From: an uncultured Mollicutes bacterium
Lineage (GTDB): Bacteria > Bacillota_I > Bacilli_A > Acholeplasmatales > Anaeroplasmataceae
DNA: 34,353 nt
Assembly (NCBI GenBank): GCA_945923475.1
Contig: CAMELE010000022.1
Coordinates: forward strand, 1-34,353
Direction: 5' to 3'
Shown here: one piece after another, positions 1 to 8,208 of the stretch
Layout of the letters: each line of letters begins with the position of its first letter
How positions within the stretch are numbered: position 1 is the stretch's first letter
Notes under the pieces: generated by a model
The model's input: the letters and a program-made list of their open reading frames with translations, nothing else
Told to the model about the DNA's origin: nothing
Database searches by the model: none
Program-made: the position numbers and the translations under genes

Positions 1-1240
1 CTTCTTTATTTGTACTTAAGCTTGTACCATCACTACTATATTCATTAAAGTATACACCTACTGTATATGTTGAATCATAATTATTTAGCTTACCTGTAAT
101 ATTTATATTATCTGGTAGATATGTATAATTTATATCTTCTTCGCTTATATCTAATATCCTATTTGTACTATTAATCCAATCTTCAGGTAAATTAACATCT
201 ATATCATAACAAAATAATAATTTTTCATCTAAGCCATGACCAATAACGTAATAATAAAGATGATCATATGTTATTCCTTCAATACTACCTTCAAAATAAT
301 TAGTTTGATCTAATTCCTTTGAGCTATATAAAACATTATTTAAATTAGTAAAATCAGTTTGTGCTTCACTACAAACATAAAAGGTAGAATCACTATATTT
401 TTTTTCATAATCAGATAAATAAATCGAATAATTAATTGTAGCAGTTTTTGTATCGCTATCATATATAATACTATTGTTTAATGAATCATATATTCCTTTT
501 GGGTCCGTTATTCCAGAGGTGGTAATCGTATCAGTATAATACACTCGGTTATTACCATTAAAATTTTTCTTACAAGATATATCATATGAATATTGTTCAT
601 TAGGAGAAAGTCCTGTAATTAGATATGTTGATTCACCACCTGTTAGGTCAATAGTTATTGTATCTTCACCATTTTTAAAAATAATTTGAAAATCATTAGG
701 TAAAAGATTATGTATTTCAGCATCTTCTTTTATCATCTTATCAACATTTATAGTTATTGCCGAATAATCCATACCACATTCAATATCAATAAATTTTTCA
801 GGCGTAACAAGCAAGCCAGTTACAGCAACTACCGCAACAACAGCTGTTGTAGCTACAGAGGCAACTGAAGCAGTTGTAGCGGCTACGGTAGATGTGGTTG
901 AAGCGGTCGCAGCAGTGCTTGACATGCTTGAGGCAGAACTAGTACTTGCAGTTGATCCAGAAGATGTACTAACATCTGGTGTAGCATTTTGATTAAGATT
1001 GTTTGCTTGTCGTTGAACATTATCTAATTTTGAATTACTGATTTCACTATCATTACCATATGTGTTAGCACTTTGCGTATCAGCAGAGTTATTAATGTTA
1101 TCCTCATTAAATGAAGTATTCTCAGGTGGTGTAGACGCATTTTCATTCGAATAATATTGTTCGGCAGGAAATGATTGATATTCATTAATCTGATTAGTTT
1201 CTTTTGAGTTGTAAAACTCGTTTGAATCAACTTTTTTCAT
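1..1240 (-). CDS. Membrane-anchored surface protein, N-terminal part (runs off left edge)
   Basis: An open frame starts with ATG at 1238-1240 after a strong GGGAGG ribosome binding site and stays open for about 413 codons to the window edge, so the C-terminus is missing. There is no N-terminal signal peptide. The first ~110 residues are hydrophilic, rich in Asn, Gln, Ser and Glu, then Ser/Thr/Ala-rich. One hydrophobic helix of Ala, Val and Thr follows at about residues 118-150 (ending near VTGLLV). The rest is Tyr/Asn/Asp/Thr-rich and looks beta-stranded, with fibronectin-III-like spacing (for example the LTGGESTYLITGLSPNEQYS stretch). I infer an N-in/C-out protein with a cytoplasmic tail and repeated extracellular beta domains. 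No enzymatic motif is visible and the function is unknown. Confidence 0.75.
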   Translation of the reverse strand, partial: MKKVDSNEFYNSKETNQINEYQSFPAEQYYSNENASTPPENTSFNEDNINNSADTQSANTYGNDSEISNSKLDNVQRQANNLNQNATPDVSTSSGSTASTSSASSMSSTAATASTTSTVAATTASVASVATTAVVAVVAVTGLLVTPEKFIDIECGMDYSAITINVDKMIKEDAEIHNLLPNDFQIIFKNGEDTITIDLTGGESTYLITGLSPNEQYSYDISCKKNFNGNNRVYYTDTITTSGITDPKGIYDSLNNSIIYDSDTKTATINYSIYLSDYEKKYSDSTFYVCSEAQTDFTNLNNVLYSSKELDQTNYFEGSIEGITYDHLYYYVIGHGLDEKLLFCYDIDVNLPEDWINSTNRILDISEEDINYTYLPDNINITGKLNNYDSTYTVGVYFNEYSSDGTSLSTNKE

Positions 1241-1264
1241 AACAAACCTCCCTCTTTTTCTTGA

Positions 1265-1293
1265 ATTATATCCTATTTATATCTCATTTTCAT
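1265..1293 (-). promoter_or_regulatory. Possible sigma-A promoter for the surface protein
   Basis: On the minus strand a perfect TATAAT (1265-1270) is preceded after 17 bases by ATGAAA (1288-1293). It lies about 25 bases upstream of the start codon of the surface-protein gene. The -35 match is only moderate in this AT-rich DNA. Confidence 0.4.
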
Positions 1294-1740
1294 TTTTTTG
1301 TCATAATATTACAAAGTGATCCATTTTTACTCATTTCTAAATAATATAAATATATTTAAGTATGAGCAATAACCCCTGAAACAATCATGACTAGATTATT
1401 ATGATATTGGATTAATAAAGTATTTTTAAACTTTTAATCCATCAACCAAAATGATTCCCTAATTTTACATATAAATAACATATAATATAGAAAATGTCTA
1501 ATACCTATAAATACACTTTTTTGTATTATTAAACACGCAAATTATATCATTAAATATTACAAAGTTCAATAAATAATCACCGATTTAAAAACAAAAATCG
1601 TAAAAAAATTTTAAATTATTGCTTTATTTTACATAAGATACAATAAATAATGTATTTCATATATTATATACATTAAAGCTTAAATAAAAGCCCATTTGTT
1701 CTAATTGATATATATATAACTTTTAGGTCATTACTTAGAT
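1294..1740. other. Intergenic region with no gene seen
   Basis: Roughly 450 bases of very AT-rich DNA between the surface-protein promoter and the spoIVA terminator. No open frame with a ribosome binding site, no RNA fold and no clear repeat were found on either strand. Confidence 0.5.
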
Positions 1741-1766
1741 AAAAAATGTACCGTTTTCGGTACATT
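1741..1766 (-). terminator. Intrinsic terminator of spoIVA
   Basis: A perfect 9-bp stem (AATGTACCG / CGGTACATT) with a 4-base loop is followed on the minus strand by a run of six T. It sits directly after the spoIVA stop codon. Confidence 0.85.
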
Positions 1767-1768
1767 CA

Positions 1769-3220
1769 TTAAAGTACTATAGCTATTAAGCTATTTCTAT
1801 TCGAATTGATTAATTTATTCATGACATCCTTAAGCTTTTCCTTTGATGTTTCTGGAAGTGAGTAAATCTTTTGCTTAATTCCGTCATTAACTATTTCTGA
1901 TATTCTTCTTCCAAATATCTCTTTATCCCAAATATTATCTTGATTATTATCTAATGATTCAATTAATGATTTTGATTGTTCAAGAGAACCTATAATTGGT
2001 GAGAAACTTGATTTTACATCAACCTTTATTAGATGGATTGATGGAGCTATAGCCTCTACCTTTACTCCATAACGCCCTGCTTGCTTAATAACTGTTGGTG
2101 GTAGCATCTTCATATCTACAAGTGATGGAATTGCAACCCCATATCCTGTTTCTTTGCATGATTTAAGTGCACTACCTACCTCTTCATACATCTTCATTGC
2201 GCTATGTCCTTTATATAGGGTCTTAATTAAATCATCCTGACTTACTATTTCCGTATCTGCAAGCTCATTAATTAACATGTGTAAGCATTCATCTTTAAGT
2301 TCAATCTTAATTGTCACATCAGGACCGTCTAAGTCTAATGTAATATCCTTTACATTTTCATTTTCTTTAAGAGACTCGCTTAATTTAGTAACCTCTTTAA
2401 CTTTTTTAAATTCATAAGTCTTTGTATCAATTAAGGTCAAGATATCAGATTTTAATGGGATTTCATCACCAACACAATCTAAATAGCTTGGAAGTGTTAT
2501 ATTAAGTTTTTCAATCGGGAATTCATCTAATGCCCTACTTAATATTTCATTAATATCATCTTCTGTCATTTTAGCAACATTACAGGCATAAACACTTTCG
2601 TTATATTTTAAAGATAGCTCTTCAACTGTTTTTAAAACTGAATCAGTTGTTGGATTTTTTGTATTTAATACAATTACAAATGGTTTTCCAAGTGATTTCA
2701 TCTCTTGGATGATTTCATCTTCAACCTTTTCATAATCTTCTCTTGCAAATTCAGAAAACGATCCATCTGATGTAAGTACAACTGCTAAATTAGAATGATT
2801 TTCCATTATTTTTTGAGTTCCAATTCTAGCAGCATCTTTGAATTCAATTGATTCTTCAAACCAAGGAGTTTTTACAAGTCTTGGTCCATCATCAGATTCA
2901 TAGCCTAAGGCATTTTCCATTACAAAGCCAACTGAATCTACCATTCTTAAATTCATATTAATGTCTCCAATATTAACATTAATAGCTTCTGATGGTACAA
3001 ACTTTGGTTCTACTGTCATTATTTGTTTTCCTGCAGCTGTTTGAGGTAGTTCATCAACTATTTTATTCTTAAGATATTCATCATCTATATACGGTAATAT
3101 CTTTATATTCATAAATTTATTGATAAAAGTTGACTTACCTGACCTAACAGGGCCGACACAAGAAATAAAGAAATCCCCATGAAGTCTTTTTACTATATCA
3201 TTTAGCTTTTCATTATTCAT
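1769..3220 (-). CDS. spoIVA: Stage IV sporulation protein A (spore coat ATPase)
   Basis: 483 residues, close to the ~490 of the family. SpoIVA hydrolyses ATP and polymerises on the forespore outer membrane as the base layer for coat and cortex assembly. The Walker A loop GPVRSGKST is at residues 23-31 and matches the family signature; a Walker B-like RMVDSVGFV lies near residue 93, followed by a GTPase-like fold (FVIVLNTKNP) and the long SpoIVA-specific C-terminal region ending in a hydrophobic tail. Start: ATG at 3220 with an upstream GGAG. It is monocistronic with its own terminator. In other spore formers it is made in the mother cell under sigma-E; a weak sigma-E-like site lies upstream. 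Its presence implies that the organism makes endospores or descends from spore formers. Confidence 0.96.
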   Translation of the reverse strand: MNNEKLNDIVKRLHGDFFISCVGPVRSGKSTFINKFMNIKILPYIDDEYLKNKIVDELPQTAAGKQIMTVEPKFVPSEAINVNIGDINMNLRMVDSVGFVMENALGYESDDGPRLVKTPWFEESIEFKDAARIGTQKIMENHSNLAVVLTSDGSFSEFAREDYEKVEDEIIQEMKSLGKPFVIVLNTKNPTTDSVLKTVEELSLKYNESVYACNVAKMTEDDINEILSRALDEFPIEKLNITLPSYLDCVGDEIPLKSDILTLIDTKTYEFKKVKEVTKLSESLKENENVKDITLDLDGPDVTIKIELKDECLHMLINELADTEIVSQDDLIKTLYKGHSAMKMYEEVGSALKSCKETGYGVAIPSLVDMKMLPPTVIKQAGRYGVKVEAIAPSIHLIKVDVKSSFSPIIGSLEQSKSLIESLDNNQDNIWDKEIFGRRISEIVNDGIKQKIYSLPETSKEKLKDVMNKLINSNRNSLIAIVL

Positions 3221-3244
3221 ATAATCTCCTACTTTCCTTAGTAG

Positions 3245-3272
3245 AATATATGAACAATAAAATGATATTATT
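3245..3272 (-). promoter_or_regulatory. Weak sigma-E-like promoter candidate for spoIVA
   Basis: On the minus strand a CATATATT box (3245-3252), similar to the sigma-E -10 CATACANT, is preceded by AATAATAT (3265-3272) with a 12-base gap. The spacing is slightly short and the region is AT-rich, so this rests mainly on what is known of spoIVA control elsewhere. Confidence 0.25.
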
Positions 3273-3390
3273 CATATAATAAAAGTAATAAATTATTGAA
3301 TAACATTACTTTTTTGTGAAGATATTTCTTTAGGTTACATAAACTATTGTCCAGAAAGGATATTTTGTCGTAAAGCTGCCTTTTTTTGCT

Positions 3391-3420
3391 TTGAAATTTG
3401 CAATATTAAAAAAATATGAT
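3391..3420 (+). promoter_or_regulatory. Sigma-A promoter of a structured RNA gene
   Basis: TTGAAA at 3391-3396, an 18-base spacer and TATGAT at 3415-3420. Transcription should start near 3427-3430, just before the folded RNA described at 3428-3682. Confidence 0.6.
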
Positions 3421-3427
3421 ATCATAT

Positions 3428-3682
3428 AGGTGTAAAGAAATTAAAGCACTTTACCGGGACTTAAATTGAGTTGTTCAAAAGCGAGACTTCGGTTAGCACC
3501 AAACACAAGCAAGAGTAATCTTGTGTCCCATAAATACATCACGGCGTGTTCCCAGTGCTGGTAACCAGACCAGACCTTGCTAACGAAAAGCAAGTCCGGG
3601 CGTGCTTAATGCGTGGTAGCTTAAGTAAATTTTCGTAAATTAAAGATACTTCTTATTATTTTATTAAGAGGTATCTTTTTTT
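3428..3682 (+). ncRNA. Structured non-coding RNA, family not recognised
   Basis: About 255 nt with a promoter upstream and an intrinsic terminator at 3642-3682, and no open frame. Long-range helices pair TTAAAGCAC (3441-3449) with GTGCTTAA (3602-3609), CCGGGACTT (3454-3462) with AAGTCCGG (3592-3599), and TTCGGTTAGCA (3488-3498) with TGCTAACGAA (3578-3587), each with one bulge. Inside lies a perfect hairpin ACACAAG / CTTGTGT (3503-3509 with 3520-3526) and smaller CTGG/CCAG stems. GC content is clearly above the flanks, as expected of a housekeeping RNA. I do not see the SRP GGAA apical motif, RNase P core motifs, a tmRNA tag frame or a T-box sequence. 6S RNA is a possibility by size, but the interior is branched rather than one long hairpin. 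Confidence 0.7.
3642..3682 (+). terminator. Intrinsic terminator of the structured RNA
   Basis: A 13-14-bp stem (AAAGATACTTCTTA with TAAGAGGTATCTTT, one G-U pair) is followed by a run of T at 3676-3682. Confidence 0.85.
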
Positions 3683-3867
3683 ATTGCTATATTCACATAT
3701 AAACCAGCAAATCAATTCATCGTAATTAACCATTTCTCTAATATAATTATAATCTATAAAACATATTAGTATACCGATTTTTTAGTTAAATAAATCATTA
3801 GCCTCTAGTAACATGGCATTAGTTATAATATTATCATTTAAGGTAGGCTCCATATCCTTTTTTATCA

Positions 3868-3894
3868 TAAAAAAAAGATACTCTTGCGAGTATC
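3868..3894 (-). terminator. Intrinsic terminator of rpsU
   Basis: Perfect 7-bp stem GATACTC / GAGTATC (3877-3883 with 3888-3894), loop TTGC, followed on the minus strand by a T run. It lies just after the rpsU stop codon. The 185 bases between it and the structured-RNA terminator hold nothing recognisable. Confidence 0.85.
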
Positions 3895-3901
3895 CAAATT
3901 T

Positions 3902-4078
3902 TTATCTAAATCCTTTTTTACGAGCCTCTTGACGTTTTTGTTTACGAACATCAGATGGTTTTAGATAGTATTGACGTTTTTTAGCTTCTTGAAGGTTGCC
4001 TGATCTTGAAACATCGCGTTTAAAACGACGAAGTGCATCTTCAATAGATTCTTTTTCACGCACAATTGTCTTTGACAT
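3902..4078 (-). CDS. rpsU: 30S ribosomal protein S21
   Basis: 58 residues, the usual S21 length. It reads [20 protein letters not shown] and ends in the basic tail [15 protein letters not shown]21 binds the 30S platform near the anti-Shine-Dalgarno region. Start: ATG at 4076-4078 behind GGAGG; stop TAA at 3902-3904. In many Bacilli rpsU follows mtaB, as here, but an IS66 element now separates the two, so rpsU probably depends on a promoter in the 100 bases between its start and the element or on read-through. Confidence 0.96.
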   Translation of the reverse strand: MSKTIVREKESIEDALRRFKRDVSRSGNLQEAKKRQYYLKPSDVRKQKRQEARKKGFR

Positions 4079-4212
4079 ATTCTAGGCCTCCTTCCGCTTT
4101 AAAATCCTTATATATTATACATAATTTTATTGCCTTTGTAAAGAGCAAATTTATTTTTTTTGTTATTTCCTGTCGTAAGCGGTTACAGTTCAGTCGCAAA
4201 TGATTAAAAAAT

Positions 4213-4266
4213 AAAGCCAAAGGAAAAACTACACTATTATTTTAGTGTATAATCCTTTGGCTTTTA
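4213..4266 (-). terminator. Long stem-loop at the 3' end of the IS66 transposase
   Basis: Perfect outer stem AAAGCCAAAGGA / TCCTTTGGCTTT (4213-4224 with 4253-4264) enclosing an inner TACACTA / TAGTGTA stem. A-rich and T-rich flanks make it a likely terminator in either direction. It overlaps the transposase stop codon. Confidence 0.7.
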
Positions 4267-5739
4267 TGCTAACACAGACTTATTCTCTAATATTTGATTT
4301 ATAGAATCCATAATAGGCTTTTTTCTTTTTATTAGAGTAAGTATAAATGATTTTATTTTACAATGATTACTTGCACCAGTTTCAGATCTAAATTTACCTA
4401 TCTTTTGCTTTATCTTTATACCTCTTTGAGCAGCTTCAGCTATATTATTAGTAAAAGGTATACTAAAGTCTTTGATAAATAATAGAATTTCGTTTTTATC
4501 TTTTCCTTTCATTCTGTTATAAAGTCGTATTTCTTCCTTGTATAACGTTTTTGATTTGCCCTTTAGTTCCTTGCCCCATTGTTCAATTAATTCGTCATAT
4601 CGCTTTATGTATTTATCTACTTTTTCACTGGAAAAGCAGGTGTAGTTTAGGCTAATTAACGCATTACGATAATTATTAATGCCATTTAATAAACTAGATA
4701 AACTATGTGGTGCTTTATGCTTCATACCGCTGAATTCATATGCTCCCTTTAAATATCTTGATATATGGACATTACATTGTGCTTTTTTATTGCTTAAATG
4801 ATCAAATACTCTAGTACCATCTTTCATAATCGTACCTAAATACTTTGGTACTATAGTATTTCCCCATGCTTTTCGACTTTTCGTATCACTTGCTTGAAGT
4901 AAAACGGATTGATTATTACATAAACATAATTGATAATAGTTCATTCCGTTTACCTTCATTGTAGAATCATCAACGTGCATTATATCATTATCTAATAAGT
5001 TATTTTTAATTGATTCAATCTCATTATCAATCGAATCACTAAATTCATTAATCCAATTAACTAACGTTCCTTTGGATAATTTGATTTTCCCATTAGTTGT
5101 AATGCAAATTAAATCTACAATTTTGTCATATGACATATAGCTGTTCGTAGCTAACAAAACACAAAGTCCTTTAATTTTGTTACCATATTGAACTTCGTTT
5201 AATTTATCAATGTTATCTGTGATATTTTCAGTAATAATTATATCAAATGCTAAATCTACAATATATTTTGGACATTTTTTATCTAATGCTTTAATCGCTT
5301 TTTTTATATGCTTAACGTTATCTTTGTCTTTAAGCATTTCTTCCACATCATGTGCTTTTAGTGTATGCGCAATATGATTGACTTGTCCACCAGCTTTTTT
5401 ACCTGTTTTCTTTCTATTGTTTGGAATAATTTTAGTACCATTTGTAGATGAAGGCTTTGAGGAATTAGAAGAGTCTTTATGATTATTATTCTTTAATCTT
5501 TCAATCTCATCTAATAGTTTTTGTATAAGCTGATCTTTTTCAATAATACGCTTCAATAACTCTTTATTTGTGCTAACAAGCTCCTTGTTTGAATCAAGTA
5601 ACTCATTCATCTTAATGCTAGTACTAATAACTACCTTTTCAATATTTTTTAAACGTTTATTTTCTTTAAGAAGTGCTTCATTTTCTAATACTATTTCATC
5701 GTATTCTTTTTCATGTAATTTTGCATAATCTCTAGCCAT
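4264..5739 (-). CDS. IS66-family transposase
   Basis: 491 residues, full length. A coiled coil (about 1-90, Glu/Leu/Lys-rich) leads to the NSSKPSSTNG motif typical of IS66, then a basic KKTGKKAGGQ stretch, the catalytic core with HVDDSTMKVNG (first Asp) and a later FDHL-type segment, and the C-terminal IPFTNNIAEAAQRGIKIKQK motif holding the conserved Asn and Glu before a GKFRSETGA segment. It is a DDE-type cut-and-paste recombinase acting on the 16-bp ends of this element. Start: ATG at 5739 with GGAGG about 8 bases upstream. The frame is intact and codon use resembles the neighbours. It works here without TnpA/TnpB partners, like the single-gene ISBst12 branch of the family. Confidence 0.93.
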   Translation of the reverse strand: MARDYAKLHEKEYDEIVLENEALLKENKRLKNIEKVVISTSIKMNELLDSNKELVSTNKELLKRIIEKDQLIQKLLDEIERLKNNNHKDSSNSSKPSSTNGTKIIPNNRKKTGKKAGGQVNHIAHTLKAHDVEEMLKDKDNVKHIKKAIKALDKKCPKYIVDLAFDIIITENITDNIDKLNEVQYGNKIKGLCVLLATNSYMSYDKIVDLICITTNGKIKLSKGTLVNWINEFSDSIDNEIESIKNNLLDNDIMHVDDSTMKVNGMNYYQLCLCNNQSVLLQASDTKSRKAWGNTIVPKYLGTIMKDGTRVFDHLSNKKAQCNVHISRYLKGAYEFSGMKHKAPHSLSSLLNGINNYRNALISLNYTCFSSEKVDKYIKRYDELIEQWGKELKGKSKTLYKEEIRLYNRMKGKDKNEILLFIKDFSIPFTNNIAEAAQRGIKIKQKIGKFRSETGASNHCKIKSFILTLIKRKKPIMDSINQILENKSVLA

Positions 5740-6002
5740 ATTAGCACCTCCTCTTAATTCAAACTTATTATATTTATATAATACTTGTCTGTCAATAGAA
5801 CAAAAGTACCTGAAAACGTGCGAAAAAATAAGGCATTTTTAAGTCAAAAAAGCCTATTTTACAATGAAAAGATGATACATTATATGCAGTAGGTGTACTA
5901 AAAACTTAAAAGATTACCAATACAGCAGGAAATCACCTAAAAAAAGCTACTTTTTAAGAAGTTATCCACAAAAAAACGAAGTTGATTTTTTAGTAAAAAT
6001 GT

Positions 6003-6048
6003 TAAAAAAAAGTTTGAAAATCAATCTTTTTTTTCAAACTTTTTTAGT
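6003..6048 (-). terminator. Stem-loop guarding the upstream end of the IS66 element
   Basis: AAGTTTGAAAA pairs with TTTTCAAACTT across a short loop, flanked by A runs on the left and T runs on the right, so it can terminate transcription in both directions. It would stop mtaB-operon transcripts from entering the element. Apart from the ribosome binding site of the transposase, 5740-6002 holds nothing else I can identify. Confidence 0.6.
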
Positions 6049-6091
6049 TCTTGTTATTTATTCACGACTGAACTGTAACCGTAAGCGGTTT

Positions 6092-7387
6092 CTAATCATT
6101 TAATTTTGCATAAAAATATTCTCCATCTGTTGATTCTAATGTAACTTCAACATCCTTACCAATCTTTGAAGAATCTAGTGGCATTATTACATGCAAATAA
6201 TTAGATGTATGTCCAATCATGTTTTTTTCATCCTTTAAGGTTTCAACTAAAACTTGAGCTGTTTTTCCAACAAATCTTTCGTAGTATGATTTTTTTAGTT
6301 CCTTTGATAACCCTAAAAGAATATGTGTTCTTTCCTTTTTTATCGAATCCTTCACCTGGGGCATATCGTATGCTTTTGTTCCCTTACGCATTGAATATGG
6401 AAACACATGAAGCTCGGAAAAATTTATTTCTTTAATGAAATCAACACATTCCATGAAGTCCTCATCTTCTTCATATGGAAATCCTACCATAACATCAGTT
6501 GTAATTGAAATATCCGGTCTTACACTTCTAATCTTTTCAATCTTTTCTTTAAAAAAAGCTTTATCATAGCGTCTATTCATTAATTTTAAAATCTTATCTG
6601 ATCCACTTTGAAGTGGTAAATGCATATGATCTGCTATGATATTAGTACTTGACATCAAATCAATTATGTCATCATCAATTTCATTTATTTCTATTGATGA
6701 TAATCTAATTCTTTCAAGCTCAGGAACATTTTTAATAATATCCTTTAATAAATTTGATAATTTATAGTCAGGTCCACAGGTATAATGGCCTGTATGTATG
6801 CCTGCAAGAACAACCTCTTTATAGCCCATAGCCGCAATCTTTTTTAGTTCAGTAATAACTAAATCCTTATCCTTACATCTAACTGGGCCTCTAGCATAAG
6901 GAATAATACAATATGAACAGAAATTTGAACATCCATCCTCAATTTTAACAAATGCACGTGTATGATCAAATTCTACTGCCTCTAGATTTTCATAGTCAAA
7001 TGTTTGTCTAATATTTAAAATGTCGACTGTACGATTATGGTTTTTCTTTTCTAAGGCCTCGTTTACTAAACCGACAGCCTTTGACTTATTACCATTACCA
7101 AGTAATATATCTATCTCTTCCATTTTTTTAGCATCAGGATTGGTTTGAGCAAAGCAACCCATAACACAAATAATAGCATCTGGATTTAATTTTTTAGCAT
7201 GACGAATCATTTTTTTAGATTTTGAATCGGCCATATTTGTTACACTACATGTATTAATTATATATACATCTGCAGGTATATCGTTTGATACAATTTCATA
7301 ACCGTTCTTTTTAAAATCATTCATTAAAGCATTTGATTCATATATATTAACCTTACATCCTAAGGTATAAAATGCTACCGTTTTCAT
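6092..7387 (-). CDS. mtaB: tRNA (t6A37-C2) methylthiotransferase MtaB
   Basis: 431 residues, normal length. MtaB adds a methylthio group to t6A37 in tRNAs decoding ANN codons, using two 4Fe-4S clusters and SAM. The N-terminal UPF0004 domain carries cluster ligands C11 (LGCKVN), C47 (NTCSVTN) and C78 (MGCF). The radical-SAM CxxxCxxC is C153, C157 and C160 (CSNFCSYC), followed by IIPYARG. A C-terminal TRAM domain (about 365-430) ends the protein. Start ATG shares one base with the rsmE stop (TAATG), indicating translational coupling. It is the last gene of the heat-shock transcript; the IS66 element lies five bases past its TAG stop. Confidence 0.95.
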   Translation of the reverse strand: MKTVAFYTLGCKVNIYESNALMNDFKKNGYEIVSNDIPADVYIINTCSVTNMADSKSKKMIRHAKKLNPDAIICVMGCFAQTNPDAKKMEEIDILLGNGNKSKAVGLVNEALEKKNHNRTVDILNIRQTFDYENLEAVEFDHTRAFVKIEDGCSNFCSYCIIPYARGPVRCKDKDLVITELKKIAAMGYKEVVLAGIHTGHYTCGPDYKLSNLLKDIIKNVPELERIRLSSIEINEIDDDIIDLMSSTNIIADHMHLPLQSGSDKILKLMNRRYDKAFFKEKIEKIRSVRPDISITTDVMVGFPYEEDEDFMECVDFIKEINFSELHVFPYSMRKGTKAYDMPQVKDSIKKERTHILLGLSKELKKSYYERFVGKTAQVLVETLKDEKNMIGHTSNYLHVIMPLDSSKIGKDVEVTLESTDGEYFYAKLND

Positions 7388-8121
7388 TATTTCAACTCCA
7401 ATTCGTAGGAAATCGCACTAAGTGCATATAAAGATGCTGTTTCAGTCCTTAATATTCTCTTTCCAAGAGCACATGGCACAAATCCCAAGCCTTCTAAATA
7501 TGAAACCTCATCTAAATCTAGGCCACCCTCCGGTCCAACTACAATACAAACCTTGTCATTTAATTTAATATTTTTAATTAATGCTTTAAGGTTGGACAAT
7601 TGACCCATTTTAGCGGTTTCCTCATATGCTAATATTTTAACATTATATTCACTAAAATCTATTTTTTTTAGATTAGGCTTTATACAAACCTTAGTAATTT
7701 TTTTACGATTTGATTGTTCAGCCGCTTCTTTAGCAATCTTATTCAATCTTATATTTTTTAATTCCTCTTTAGTGTTATCTAATTTAACCACGCTTCGTTT
7801 CATAATCGTAGGAAAAATTGATGTAGCTCCAAGCTCAGTGCCATGCTTGATAATATCTTGAATCTTATCTCCCTTTGGATATCCTTGATAGATATCTACA
7901 GTAAAAGGTAATTCATTATTATTTTCTAAACGTGTTAATCGTTCAAATTTAATCTCTTTTTTATCAAGTACTGTTAAACATGCAATATATTCATCTTCCT
8001 CGTTAGAAACAATAATTTGATCTCCTTGCTTAAATCTCATTACATTTTTAATATGATTAACATCATCCGAAATAATATGATTATTATTTAATTCTTCATT
8101 TGAAATAAAATATTTTTGCAT
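7387..8121 (-). CDS. rsmE: 16S rRNA (uracil1498-N3)-methyltransferase
   Basis: 244 residues, the usual RsmE length. It methylates U1498 of 16S rRNA in the 30S subunit. An N-terminal PUA-like domain (about 1-70) precedes a SPOUT-type knotted domain with the signature GPEGG (about residue 197) and LGKRILRTETA near the C-terminus, which forms the SAM-binding knot. It sits after dnaJ with an 87-base gap that contains a hairpin, and overlaps mtaB by one base. prmA, which often lies between dnaJ and rsmE in Bacilli, is absent here. Confidence 0.95.
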   Translation of the reverse strand: MQKYFISNEELNNNHIISDDVNHIKNVMRFKQGDQIIVSNEEDEYIACLTVLDKKEIKFERLTRLENNNELPFTVDIYQGYPKGDKIQDIIKHGTELGATSIFPTIMKRSVVKLDNTKEELKNIRLNKIAKEAAEQSNRKKITKVCIKPNLKKIDFSEYNVKILAYEETAKMGQLSNLKALIKNIKLNDKVCIVVGPEGGLDLDEVSYLEGLGFVPCALGKRILRTETASLYALSAISYELELK

Positions 8122-8183
8122 ATTTAGATACCTCGCTTTGTGATTATATCATACTTTAAAATAGAATGCTAGTAAATAACAAA

Positions 8184-8205
8184 TAAGGTGGACGAATCCA
8201 CCTTA
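8184..8205 (-). terminator. Hairpin between dnaJ and rsmE
   Basis: Perfect 9-bp stem TAAGGTGGA / TCCACCTTA with a CGAA tetraloop right after the dnaJ stop. The downstream minus-strand tract is only moderately T-rich, so it may act as a partial terminator or as a 3'-end stabiliser that lowers rsmE-mtaB expression relative to the chaperones. Confidence 0.6.
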
Positions 8206-8208
8206 ATA

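Larger units (their letters stand above)
4181..6080 (-). mobile_element. Complete IS66-family insertion sequence
   Basis: The element is bounded by perfect 16-bp terminal inverted repeats, GGTTACAGTTCAGTCG at 4181-4196 and its complement at 6065-6080. GTAAGC lies directly outside both ends (4175-4180 and 6081-6086). If the adjacent GG is counted, the duplication is GTAAGCGG (8 bp, the IS66 norm), and the exact left boundary shifts by two bases. It contains one transposase gene read leftward and strong stem-loops near both ends (4213-4264 and 6005-6046) that can shield it from outside transcription. The IS66 accessory genes tnpA and tnpB are absent. Intact ends and an intact frame suggest a recent insertion. 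Confidence 0.92.

Noticed and set aside
1024-1230. 68-codon minus-strand frame opposite the surface-protein start region
   Set aside because: It is another frame of the real surface-protein gene on the same strand, with no ribosome binding site and low-complexity content.
3428-3682. SRP RNA, RNase P RNA or tmRNA identity for the structured RNA
   Set aside because: The SRP GGAA apical motif, RNase P core motifs and a tmRNA tag frame with acceptor stem are all missing.
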